Assembly: GCA_010279815.1 (NCBI GenBank)
Contig: QEOQ01000206.1
Span: 165,496 to 185,384 of the forward strand
Direction of reading: 5' to 3'
Length of the DNA stretch: 19,889 nucleotides
DNA from: Brachionus plicatilis
Taxonomy: Eukaryota > Rotifera > Eurotatoria > Ploima > Brachionidae
Shown here: positions 8,483 to 16,978 of the stretch, piece by piece
Position numbering within the stretch: the stretch's first letter is position 1
Layout: each line of letters opens with the position of its first letter
Position numbers and translations under genes: made by a program
The notes under the pieces: generated by a model
What the model was told of the DNA's origin: nothing
The model's database searches: none
What the model saw: the letters and a program-made list of their open reading frames with translations, nothing else

Positions 8483-8705
8483 AAGCCAGCAGTCACTTAT
8501 ATTAATTAGTGAAGGAACGTTCTTTAATATCATAAAGAAATAAAGGAAAATATCCAAAAGTCTTTTAAACCTAAAAAATAAAAACAAATTCTGGCGATTT
8601 ATTAGGATCTCTAATAAAAAACGTTCAGTTGAAAATAAAGTTGAAGTCTAGACTGACTCACTTCTCTCTCACTTTAAGAACATCTTTAGTGACTCTGAAA
8701 CCTAT

Positions 8706-9295
8706 TTAGTAGTAGTAGTAGTATAAATGCTGTGGGAGACTTGAGTCTCCAAGTAGTGGCGCACGTAGACGTCCCACTATAAAAGCCAATTGCCTATTTT
8801 TTAAATAAGCTTTTTTTAGATAGCTTATTTATACATATTTTATAAATAAATTTTGTTTTTTTTTTTTTTTTACATATTTTCTAATATACTATTTTTTGAA
8901 ACAAAAAATTTAAATCTTAGTGGTAACGACAGGTTTGAAAACAAAAAAAAATTTTTAGTTTGACAATATTGTGTGTGTAAAGTGATTTTGGTGGATGTTG
9001 TCTTATCTAGTAGAAACCCAGTTGTTTATCAATTCGGTTTTTAAATGTGTTAGTGTTAGTTACGCATCTGGTCGCTGCATCGAGGGCGTTCAAATCACCT
9101 GCAGTCCTGTTCGTGAATAAGTTGGTGCGTGCCTCGCAGTTGCGAACCAACTGGCGCTCAATTGCAAGATGACAAGTTCTGGTGTTCCCTGCTTGACAGT
9201 CGAGGCCATCAGACGCCAGCCTTTGATCGCCGTTGATAAAGTATACGTGGTCGTACCCGTGCTGAATCTTATGGAGCTGGATTCGGTCACCTCGA
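8706..9295 (-). mobile_element. CR1/jockey-like LINE 3' end inserted in another LINE
   Basis: Minus-strand insertion of only the C-terminal RT part, the 3' untranslated region and a (TAC)n tail (about 8708-8722). Downstream of the coding end is a long T run on the plus strand (about 8853-8871) and a GC-richer terminal block with GGAGACTCAAGTCTCC, itself a short palindrome. GC content is higher than the host LINE. The 5' junction is sharp at 9295/9296, where the 65-bp repeat begins. It belongs to the same broad clade as 898-2411, but its tail is TAC instead of ATA. Confidence 0.8.
9007..9295 (-). pseudogene. LINE ORF2 C-terminal fragment
   Basis: About 96 codons open to a stop at 9007-9009. 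Recognisable pieces are CRGDRIQLHKIQHG, equivalent to RGDLIQMSKLANGI in the 1171-1503 fragment, then RTNLFTNRTAGDLNALDAA and TFKNRIDKQLGFY. The latter matches the FTKRVVNEWNALPASVV...QFKNRYDAF end of the other copy. The LNALD spelling replaces the usual WNALP, so the motif Trp is lost. The apparent start Met lies in the flanking repeat, not in the element. Truncated and inactive. Confidence 0.75.
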
Positions 9296-9360
9296 CATTC
9301 AATGTTCAATGAAAGAGTGTTTTCAACGATTCTTCAGACTAAATTTATCTAATGTACAAA
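9296..9360 (+). repeat. 65-bp direct repeat, copy 2
   Basis: Near-identical to 8417-8482. Differences are T/C at one site, T/A at one site, and a small change at CTAGTTGTACAAA versus CTAATGTACAAA. It abuts the 5' end of the minus-strand LINE exactly. Read on the plus strand, both copies are in the frame that leads into recognisable LINE sequence. Confidence 0.85.
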
Positions 9361-9403
9361 TTAAAAACTAAGTCTCATATTTATTAAATACCCCAATACT
9401 CCC

Positions 9404-10862
9404 TGAACTAAAACTAGCATTCAAAATCGACGACTTGGAAAAAATAATAAATGAATGTAAAGCCTCTCATGTGACTCACTGGGTGTGACTCACTATCATA
9501 TACTCTTATAAAAACTGAAAAATCTTCTTTCCTGCGTTTTGTTCTTTTAGAATTCTTTAACCAAATGGCCTTTTTTAGCTCGGTACCTAAAAATTTAAAC
9601 CTTCAAAGATTAATCCCATTCAAAAAGATCATACCAAAAGTAACTGTGATATCAATAATGTAAGACCTATTTCAATTTTAAACTGTTAAGCTCAATTTCT
9701 AGAAAAACTAATTTATATAGCTCCCCAGACCTCTATAAAATTAGCAGAAACCAATTTGGTTTCAGAAAAAAACCTCATGAAATCACGCTTTTATTGTGAT
9801 TAAAGAAACATAAAATGAATATGTTTATAAAGGATCGGCAATCAGAATCGCCACACTCAATGCTGAAAAAGCATTCGACAAAGTCTGGCGAGATGGACTT
9901 TTTTATAAACTAGCTTCTAGAATGAACAAAAAATTTTGGGTACTAATAATAAAATACTACGGCACCTCATCGGCTATTATTGTTTCGAATGGAATCTCAT
10001 CGATTCCGTTTAAAATTGAATGTGGGGTTAAACAAGGTGGTTTTCTATCCTCCTTCATGTTTAACATCTTCATCACGACCTAATAGAAAATTGTTTAAAT
10101 AAAAAAATAGCTGTTCAATTCAAAAACATGTATGTTTCTATTATAGTTTATGCTGATGACATTTTACTTATTAGCCCTGTAGATAGACACCTTCAAATCC
10201 TATTAGACCTTTGTGCCGATTTTGGGCTTAAATGGCGACTCAGATTTAATACTTCTAAATCAAGTATAATTAATTTTGGTTCCCCTTTATTTTCTAATGA
10301 CTTTTACTTAAACCAATCAGTACTCAGTAAACATGAAAGTATTCAATACCCTGGCTTTACACTCAATTCAAACTTAGAATTTAACTCCGTAGGAACCAAT
10401 AAATTCAAACAAGTCCAAAAATCTTTTTATTCAGCCTCCTTTCTTCTTGGAAAAATCAGTGTCCTATCACCATTCCTAAAAAGTTTTATTTATAGAACAT
10501 TCTGCTTATCACAATTTACCTATGGTCTAGAGAATATTACTATGAATTCAAGATGCCTTAAATCTTTGAACACAAACCAGAAAAACTTATTAAGACAGAT
10601 GCTAAATTTAAAATGGAATTGCCATATGTCTGGCATTCTCAAAGTACTAAGAATTTTCAAATTTGATCAACTATATTTTTACTCAAAATTATCATTTATT
10701 ACTACACTTAAATTCAATGGAATCGCCTCCTCTATCTTTAGTTCACTCGGTTATAATGCCTCAATTAACTCCCCATGTTCTTCTGTCTCCTTTGAAACAG
10801 TTCTAAAAAGATTATGTTCATTTTTTAATTTAAATTTATCTTCCCTACTTTTGAGAGAGTAG
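9404..10862 (+). pseudogene. LINE reverse transcriptase, frameshifted
   Basis: A non-LTR RT spread over several frames. In order it shows: LAFKIDDLEKIINECKASH (9416 on); LLEFFNQMAFFSSVPKNLN (about 9545); NNVRPISILN (9654-9683), the RT0/1 motif; RNQFGFRKK (about 9750); LNAEKAFDKVW (about 9859-9888) with the first catalytic Asp; ECGVKQGG (about 10018-10041); and FMFNIFI before a tandem stop. The last 244 codons from 10128 are open and start with SIIVYADDILLISP, holding the catalytic AspAsp. They continue through a thumb region (LRFNTSKSSIINFG) and a C-terminal domain. At least three frameshifts or stops separate these parts, so it is inactive. The style differs from the FADD-type LINEs elsewhere in the window. 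Confidence 0.85.
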
Positions 10863-11076
10863 GGAAGATAAAATGGAGATGAATCGGCATTTATACCTCC
10901 GTGATGGTGTCTCTGACTCTGTGTTTGAGCAACTTAAGATTTAAAAACTAAAGAATTTTATTAAACCAACTTATTGAACCTAATTGAGACTTATCTTTCT
11001 TGGTCAACCAAACTTTAAATTTTTTTCTTTCTATTTTTATTTTTTTCTTCACAACTTATTTTTATCTACTTGGATA

Positions 11077-11104
11077 TCTGTATCGAGCATGAGCTCTTTC
11101 ATGA
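11077..11104 (-). repeat. LINE-type hairpin, inverted (copy G)
   Basis: The plus strand reads TCTGTATCGAGCATGAGCTC then TTTCATGA, which matches the reverse complement of the 3' hairpin consensus of copies B-D. It sits in the 3' region of the plus-strand LINE, upstream of the forward-type end at 11182-11225. Confidence 0.45.
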
Positions 11105-11181
11105 GCATAATAATTTAATTGACTTTTTTACACTTATTTAAACTCTAATTTTTATATTTTTTTTTATCTTTACTTTACTTC

Positions 11182-11225
11182 TCCTGAAGGAGGTTAATTA
11201 TTAATAAATAAAGAAATAAAGAAAA
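11182..11225 (+). repeat. LINE 3' end and tail (copy H)
   Basis: TCCTGAAGGAGG followed by AATAAATAAAGAAATAAAG. It keeps the CTGAAGGAG half of the hairpin; the second half is lost. It is preceded by the same kind of T-rich, TATCTTTACTTT-like 3' untranslated sequence as copies A and D. Confidence 0.5.
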
Positions 11226-11715
11226 GAAAATTAATTCCATCCAAATATTAAGCTCTAAATTTGAGATTTTATTCAATTTCGACCAATATTTGAAGATAAA
11301 TATCTTCTTAAAGGAAAAAACCAAAACCTATATTTTTTCCTTAAAAAAAACTCACTGCATTCTTCTTTCAAAATAAACAATTAAAATATTTCTAATATTA
11401 TTTCGTACCTCTATCAAACATATTTTCCAAATAAATTTTTAGGGGATGTCAGAACTAACATAAATGCTTACATCTACCCTAAAAATTTTTAATCTACGTT
11501 AAAAATTAGATACAAAATTTAATAGAAAAAAAAATTTGGACTAATTTCTTAAATTAGAATTTATCATTTGGGGCACCTTAATTAAATACAAGGAATCAAA
11601 ACATTTCAGAAACTTAATTTTCATTTCTTTTTTTGACACCTTAGTCTGATACAAATTAATTTAAAAAATGATACCTAGAAAAACATTTAATTTTAAATCA
11701 CCATTTTAAAACAGT
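11226..11715. other. intergenic stretch with one strong hairpin
   Basis: No gene. Positions 11433-11449 (AAATTTTTAGGGGATGT) pair with 11470-11488 (ACATCTACCCTAAAAATTT), giving a stem of about 16 pairs around a 20-base loop. It may be a tiny foldback remnant. Confidence 0.55.
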
Positions 11716-11721
11716 TTTATT
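11716..11721 (-). promoter_or_regulatory. candidate polyadenylation signal of the WD40 gene
   Basis: AATAAA on the minus strand about 14 bases beyond the WD40 stop codon. Very close to the stop, so a later signal may be used instead. Confidence 0.35.
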
Positions 11722-11734
11722 TAAATTTTTTTTG

Positions 11735-12566
11735 TCAGTAAAAATTTGAGCTCCATAGTTGTAAAGTGCCGTCTTTTAACGCAATTACTAATTCATTTTC
11801 ATCAGTGATAAAAATTGCATTGATAGGGATCTTTCCTGGCAGGTCCAGCGACTGCTTTTGCTTTGAACTGCTTAAATTCCATTCAATTACAGAACCATCA
11901 GCGGAACAGCTCAAAAATTCTTCATCATTCTTCATTCTTATGCATCGAACAATATCTTTATGTGCTTGGAACACAATTTCATAATTTGTTTTTTCAATAT
12001 TCCACAGAAAAATCTTAGCATCCTTTGATCCGCTCAAGAATTTCTTGTCGCTCACTTTTTCCAAACACCAAACGTATTCTGTATGACCGTCGAATATTTT
12101 GCGACAATTTTTTGAGCCCAAAGACCACAATTTAATTGTTTTATCAGCCGAGCAGCTGACAAACATGTTTGATGTCAAAAATAAAATGCAATAAACACTT
12201 TTATCATGAGCTCTAAATTCATCAATAAAATTACTAGACTCAATATTCCATGTTCTTATAAATCCCTCGATACTTCCAGTCATTAAATCACCATTTTCTA
12301 AAACAGTCAAACAAGTAATGCTCTCAGTGGATCGAACTTTTTTGACAAAACTTTCCGAATCTGTTCTCCAAACATAAATATGTTTGTCTTTGGAAACACT
12401 CAAGATGTTGGTGTTTACAACTTTAAGACCTTTAATCATGTCCGAGTGTCCACTTAGGGTTTGCATGCACTCGCCATTATCTTTGTTCCATATTTTTATT
12501 GTTGAATCATGAGATGCACTTACTAAATCGCCATTTATGAGCTCCTCGACTGCAATTACAGATCCG
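11735..12566 (-). CDS. exon 2: seven-bladed WD40 propeller
   Basis: The C-terminal exon of a predicted protein-binding scaffold. It encodes 276 residues as seven WD40 repeats of about 40 residues. The blades carry STIKIWN, HIYVWRT, FIRTWNI, TIKLWSL, KIFLWNI, SVIEWNL and TLQLWSS, with GH or AH openings such as SGHSDMI, RAHDKSV, DGHTEYV and QAHKDIV. The first blade (GSVIAVEELINGDLVSASHD) lies upstream of the first in-frame ATG (12466), so that ATG is not the true start. An in-frame stop lies just above 12566. The sequence there ends in CAG on the minus strand, an acceptor in phase 2. Blade 7 lacks its own last strand, which exon 1 supplies. WD40 domains bind peptides, and next to a RING they usually select substrates. 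Confidence 0.85.
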
Positions 12567-12791
12567 CTGTGTTTTCATATGAAGAGAAATAGGTATAGGT
12601 AAATTTATGTTAATTTTTTTAAGTTTTTATCAACTTTTATTGTGAGTTTTTTCTTAAAATTTTTCTTTTTTTTAAATATGCTTAATAACACATTAAAAAA
12701 TTTTGTGAAACACTTTTTCAAATTAAGCATCAGCTTAAAAACCAGCACGATTTATTTTTTTTTCCAAATTCTAATGCAATTGTTTTATGTA

Positions 12792-12930
12792 CAGTACAAA
12801 TAAAAACTAACTTGGACGTATTTTGTTCCTCGACTCTTTATCAACTCTTCCTTTCCCCACTTGAATAGTCGAGGAAGAGTCAAGGAAGAGTCGAGGAAAA
12901 AAATGTCCAAAATAGTTTTAAATTGAACTG
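12792..12930. repeat. foldback element with 11-bp tandem units
   Basis: Imperfect inverted repeat centred near 12860. The left arm contains CAGTACAAATAAAAACTAAC, TTGGAC and TTCCTCGACTCTT. The right arm, read in reverse complement, contains CAGTTCAATTTAAAACTA, TTGGAC and TTCCTCGACTCTT. The right arm also has three tandem 11-bp units of AGTCGAGGAAG type (one with AGTCAAGGAAG). Probably a small MITE. No clear target duplication was found. Confidence 0.55.
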
Positions 12931-13002
12931 TAATTGAAAAGTGGAAAATTCCAATTTCAAAAATTGATGCGAAAATATTTACAGTACTGATGATAAACTG
13001 TT

Positions 13003-13162
13003 TTTACGTAATTTCACGTAAAATTACCGGAAATTACGTAAATTTTTGTAAAAAGTAAAAATTTTGACATTTTTTGACTTTTTTTAAATTTTTTGGCCCT
13101 GAATTCGGAAAAAATAAATAACTTTTTTTCACGTAATTTTACATGAAATTTTAATTAAAAAG
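13003..13162. repeat. small palindromic cluster
   Basis: TTTACGTAATTTC and GAAATTACGTAAA form a perfect 13-bp inverted pair near 13004-13042. A second inverted relation links CACGTAAAATTACC (about 13015-13030) with ACGTAATTTTACATG (about 13130-13145). It could be a worn MITE, but chance is not excluded at this base composition. Confidence 0.35.
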
Positions 13163-13865
13163 TTCTAATTTTTAGTAAAAATAAGTAAAAAATAGTAAAT
13201 TTTGTACAAATTTAAAAAAAGTTAATTATAAACAATAAACAAAAAGGCAAAAAAAAAATTTTTTTACTATTTTTAAATATATCATTTTACTATTTATAAA
13301 ATTCATTATTCACAAGATGTTTTACTGAAATAAATAATAATAATAATAAAAAAATTGCTGTGAGTAACTTTTTGCTTATTATATTTTAAAAGAATTTTAA
13401 AAAAATTTTTTGATCAATATAATAATAGAATTTCAAATATTTAGAAAAATAATCAAAAAAAAGAAAATCCAAAAAATAACTTTGAGGGAAGTCCTTTTTT
13501 TACTGAGTCTACCGACCAAGTGCGACTACCTTAAATATGTGAACAAATATGATGGCTAAATAAGTATAGAGATATTAGGTGACCAAACAGAGCTCTAAGC
13601 AATAAACGCAGTCCAGAGAAATGTCGAGATAAATATTAGAAAAATATAGAGAAATATGTATTTATGTCACTTTATTTTGTAAAATGACTTAGCAAATAAT
13701 AAAATTTTCCTATTTTCTTTGACCCGGCATTTTAAAAATTAAAAAAAATCAAAATAAATTTTTTTCGGTTTTTTTTACCAAAATTAAAATAACAAAGTTT
13801 AAATTTTTTCCTGAAAATTTATTTTCATTTTTGTAAATTCTACCAAAATTAAACAAAACAATTCA

Positions 13866-14051
13866 TTAATAATTAAATTTGTGAAATTTTTTTTTTGAAA
13901 AATCTTCCCATGAAATTTCGAGCCAAACTTGAGCTAAGCTTTCGAAAAGCATCTCACTGTGCACACTTGACAGCAAAAGAGCACTTATGAAATCCCTAAC
14001 TATGCCCAAAAGTCCAAAACAAAACTCTCGGACTGCCTTATATGAATTCAC
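13866..14051 (-). other. unassigned exon-like open island in the intron
   Basis: A 61-codon minus-strand frame that is GC-richer than its surroundings, with a mixed, protein-like composition (VREFCFGLLGIVRDFISALL, LAQVWLEISWEDF). It has no ATG start. ATATAAGGCAG just inside its upstream edge could be an acceptor. I do not recognise a family. It is more likely a transposon remnant than part of the WD40 gene, since inserting it would break the propeller closure. Confidence 0.25.
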
Positions 14052-14250
14052 AAACTTAAATTTTTAAAAATTTTAAAAATTTTATATCTGCAGCTATTTG
14101 GTATCTTTCGAAACTTTTTTAATATTATGTCACTCATCACTTTTGTGTTTATTTTCTAGCACTTTCTTTTTGTCACCAAAAAATACTCTTGTGAGTAAAA
14201 AAACTTATAATAGTAGATTTATCCTATTAATAATAGATTTATAATTTTAT

Positions 14251-14833
14251 GGGTCTTGTCAATTTCATGATCTATAGATCACAAATTTTACTCGCAAAAT
14301 TTATCTTGTAAATTTTATGAACAAAATAAGAAAATTAAAAAAAAAATAGATCACGATTTTTACATTAAATTAGATCACAAAATTTCAAATTTTTAATTAT
14401 TAATTTCAAAATAAATTTAAAAAAAATCAAAATAATTTTTTTTGCTTCTAAAATTATATTTTACTTTTGTACAATTCAATTTTACAGCTTTTTTACTTGA
14501 TCTCTCTCTAATACCAAATACCCAAATTTGTTTTTTTTTGTCATTTAAACGATGTCTTTTCCCTTGTTATACTTTACTTTATTAAAAACGGATTCATCAA
14601 TTTCAATAATACTTTTTTTTCCAGCAACTCGAAAATTGTCTTTAAGTAAACAACTTTTGGATTGTGTAATTTAATTTTTTTTTTTATAATCAACCAAGTA
14701 ATCAAAAATTTGGAATCTATTTTTTTTTATTTTTTTATTTTTTTCATAAAAATTTTATCATAAAAATGTGATAAAAAATGTAAAAAATGCGAGTAAAATT
14801 TGTGATCTATAGATCATGAAATTGACAAGACCC
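14251..14833 (-). mobile_element. Merlin-superfamily DNA transposon remnant
   Basis: A 583-bp element with essentially perfect inverted ends of about 46 bp (GGGTCTTGTCAATTTCATGA onward, containing the palindrome TGATCTATAGATCA). The ends are flanked by the perfect 8-bp duplication AATTTTAT (14243-14250 and 14834-14841). The interior holds, on the minus strand, a transposase piece with IIEIDESVFNKVKYNKGK. That matches the EIDES...KYNxG signature of the IS1016/IS1595-like transposases that define Merlin. The 8-bp target duplication and GG-starting ends are also Merlin traits. It is internally deleted and frameshifted, so it cannot move itself, but near-perfect ends suggest fairly recent movement. 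Confidence 0.85.
14510..14665 (-). pseudogene. Merlin transposase fragment
   Basis: Part of the DDE-type catalytic domain of an IS1016/IS1595-like transposase. The first frame reads CLLKDNFRVAGKKSIIEIDE then SVFNKVKYNKGKDIV and ends at a stop at 14545-14547; the Asp in EIDE is the expected first catalytic residue. After the stop the conserved KQIWVFGI appears in the next frame, followed after another shift by LERDQ. The rest of the domain, including the later catalytic residues, is missing or unreadable. About a quarter of a normal transposase remains. Confidence 0.75.
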
Positions 14834-15257
14834 AATTTTATTTAATTTTTTTAAAAATATACTTGAGAAATTAATTTATTTCAATTAAAACGATTTGAAT
14901 TTTTAAAATATTCGATTTAAAAAAAAATTGAGTTTAAAATTGAAAATTTTGGTGTGAGTGACTTTTAAAAAGCCAGAGTTTAATCAATTAACACATCTCT
15001 TCTAACATCTTCAAGACTTATTTTATTTTAACTATGCCCCGCAAAAGAAAATCAACGTTGCAGCAGCACAAAAATCTAAATATTCAAACACTTAATTTTT
15101 CACACATTTTATTCAGATTTTAATATTTTTAAATTTTACACATAAAAGTATTTCAAAAAATTTATTTTTAAATTGTGTCACATAAAAAAACCTTTAAAAA
15201 AAAAAGTTGCTTGAATAAATTAAAAATTAAATTTTTCTTCAATTACATTAATTTAAC

Positions 15258-16015
15258 TTTATATGTTCAAAAGACAATTTAAGCTCTAGTTCATTTAACG
15301 GGCTTAAAATTTTTTTTTTCCTGAATTTTAGTCTGCCAAAAACACTTTGAATGTTGAATTTGATCGAATTGGGCCTGTGGACAAAGTCCAACTCGCCTGG
15401 TTGTTCCATAATCTGGTTTATTTTGTCTATTTTCGATTCAGTTTCTTTAATTTGCTCCTTGAATGAATCAAGATAGTGAAATTGTTCCTTAATTGGACGA
15501 TCATTGGATTGATTGAGCATTTTTATCAAGTTTTCTTTGTGATTTAAATCCATTGAATCTAAATTTTTTTTCACATATCTTACATATTTATCTAGTTTTA
15601 ATTTGTAAAAATCTTTTAGTTGATTGTAGAATTGATCTACTTGATCATTTAGTTCAGATTTTACTTGAATTCGCCGCTTATCTAGCTGGTCAAATAAATA
15701 GCCATGCTTTTGGTACACAAATTCTTCTGGATAATTTTGCATTTCTTTGTAATTTAGAATGTTTTCGTTCAGTTCCTCTAGTCTTTCAAAGAGCTCTTTT
15801 ACTTGGATGGTAAAAACATTTTTGCTCGCGTTCATGCACTCGCTCAGGGACACTTGATGGTCTTTGCATACCGGACAGCTAATTCTTTGTGTCATTCCAT
15901 TCTTACTGTCAAAGTGGTGGTAGCATATTTCGAAACCGCATTTGTTAAGAACAATCAGAAATTTGTAGTTTTTGTGACAAAAGTCACATTTTCGCTTTTG
16001 CTGAAGAGTCTCCAT
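15258..16015 (-). CDS. exon 1: RING-like zinc module and coiled coil
   Basis: N-terminal exon, 252 residues plus two bases, starting at ATG 16015 (METLQQKRKCDFCHKNY). Residues 10-50 are RING-like: C10, C13, C26, C31, H34, C47 and C50 (CPVC) are visible. The usual His in the C-G-H position is Phe28, so the cross-brace has at most seven of eight ligands, or is a variant. Residues about 65-205 are rich in Lys, Glu, Leu and Gln with heptad-like spacing, as in the coiled coils of TRIM-type ligases. Basic residues near 232-236 (FRKKK) precede NELELKLSFEHI, a beta strand. Read on without splicing, the frame stops after six bases (15248-15250), removing any partner domain. Spliced to 12566, it gives a 529-residue RING-coiled-coil-WD40 protein, likely a ubiquitin ligase or scaffold (inference). 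Confidence 0.8.
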
Positions 16016-16376
16016 TTTTAGAAAATATTTTTCTTGGGCCCTTTAAATAATAGCTTAGTAATTTAGCTTATCTTGAAGTTTTAAGAAAATAAAGAAAAAA
16101 ATTTTCTATCATTATGTTGTTTTTTATTGCTTGGAGATAGTATTCTTAGTATTAGGTACACTCATTTTTTTCGTATCCGATAAGGTAAAATCTAGATATA
16201 ACAAAATTTTTTTCTTTTAGAGAATTTAGCTGGTTTGTTTAAAACATAAAATACCAAGTGAATAAAAAAAAAATAAAATCAGAAATCACATTGGCCGAAA
16301 ATGGCGCATAAGAAAACCGTGAAGACTAGCCATTTCACTAAAATTAATGAAAATAAAAATTTTTGATATTAAAAAG
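16016..16376. other. upstream region of the RING-WD40 gene
   Basis: AT-rich, no coding sequence. The promoter and 5' untranslated region of the minus-strand gene should lie here. I see no motif I would commit to. A short GC-richer patch (16290-16350) includes TTGGCCGAAAATGGCGCATA, of unknown nature. Confidence 0.4.
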
Positions 16377-16506
16377 CAGAGTTGTTTAAAAGTCCCAAAA
16401 AAAAGTACAAGTCATTTAAAAAAAAAATTTAGGTCTTTGCTCGGACTTAGAAAAAAAAAAAAAAAGTGGACTTGGACTTGACTTAAGACTTGTGACTTTT
16501 AAACAA
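16377..16506. mobile_element. AAGTC-rich MITE, possibly hAT-like
   Basis: Left end CAGAGTTGTTTAAAAGTC and right end GACTTTTAAACAAC are inverted over about 14-15 bases. The inside carries repeated AAGTC/GACTT words (TGGACTTGGACTTGACTTAA). CAGAG starts are common in hAT elements. The outermost right bases are degraded and no 8-bp duplication is clear. It is related to 19510-19621. Confidence 0.5.
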
Positions 16507-16592
16507 CGGTTTTGTGAAATTTAGTACAAAATGATAAAAAGAACAGAAAAAAATTTTAAAAATTGGATAACTTACCGTATTCCCTTGTTCGA

Positions 16593-16630
16593 TAATGCAG
16601 CGCCACAACCTAGAACACATCATTGGCGCA
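16593..16630 (+). repeat. shortened third copy of the foldback arm
   Basis: AATGCAGCGCCACAACC...GGCGCA resembles the right arm of the neighbouring foldback (AATGCAGC...CGCCACAACCC...GGCGCATG) with its middle deleted. It is in the same orientation as the 16905-16978 arm. Confidence 0.4.
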
Positions 16631-16679
16631 GGTTCTATACTAAATCTCGCCCATGTTAAATTCAACTTAACTTGTGTTG

Positions 16680-16978
16680 CATGCGCCAAAACCGTATTTC
16701 GGGTTATGGCGATGTATTATATCCAGGGTCTTGAGAATGGTGCTGCATTATTTAAGTTTAGCAAAGGGATAATATTTTTAAAAAAAAAAAGAATTTTTTT
16801 TAATTAAGTATTTGGTGCGGCATTAAAGTTTAAAAATAAAAAAGAATTTAAAATTTAAAAAATATTGTCTTGAATTATTTTTATATTTTCTTTTTAAATC
16901 ATTCAAATAATGCAGCACCATTCTCAAGACCCTGGATATAGTGCATCGCCACAACCCGAAATACGGTTTTGGCGCATG
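16680..16978. repeat. 299-bp foldback with 74-bp arms
   Basis: Arms 16680-16753 and 16905-16978 are reverse complements with 3 mismatches in 74 bases; the loop is 151 bp and AT-rich. The ends read CATGCGCCAAAACCG and CGGTTTTGGCGCATG. Inside the loop, TGGTGCGGCATTAAAGTTT (about 16813) echoes the inner end of the left arm (TGGTGCTGCATTATTTAAGT). No target duplication is seen; the right edge directly abuts the truncated LINE at 16981. The GC content of the arms stands out from the flanks. Confidence 0.8.

Larger units (their letters stand above)
8476..11225 (+). mobile_element. decayed plus-strand LINE, interrupted
   Basis: Pieces of one non-LTR retrotransposon in the correct order. At 8476-8705 is the endonuclease-RT linker (NKNKFWRFIRISNKKRSVE, then HFKNIFSDSET). 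At about 9404-10862 is the reverse transcriptase. The 3' region to about 11225 ends in TCCTGAAGGAGG and an AATAAATAAAGAAATAAAG tail like the stacked 3' ends at 6540-7197. The body is broken at 8706-9295 by a minus-strand LINE 3' end. An inverted-looking hairpin of the same type lies at 11077-11104. The endonuclease domain is not recognisable upstream. Confidence 0.75.
12567..15257 (-). other. 2,691-bp intron carrying transposons
   Basis: Inferred intron of the RING-coiled-coil-WD40 gene. The donor AA|GTTAAA is weak; the acceptor AACACAG has a modest pyrimidine tract. The exon phases match (two bases plus one, giving Asn at the joint). It contains a foldback (12792-12930), a small palindromic cluster (13003-13162), an isolated 61-codon frame (13866-14051), and a Merlin transposon remnant (14251-14833). 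The remaining stretches, 13163-13865 and 14842-15257, are AT-rich with no recognisable feature. A small exon inside cannot be ruled out. Confidence 0.6.

Noticed and set aside
12464..12466. ATG at 12466 as the start of the WD40 protein
   Set aside because: A full WD40 blade is encoded in frame upstream of it, and starting there would leave six blades plus an unpaired last blade.
15553..16021. Two plus-strand frames over exon 1
   Set aside because: Antisense of the RING/coiled-coil exon; no features of their own.
16483..16807. Overlapping frames on both strands near the foldback
   Set aside because: They run through inverted-repeat DNA and have no protein signature.
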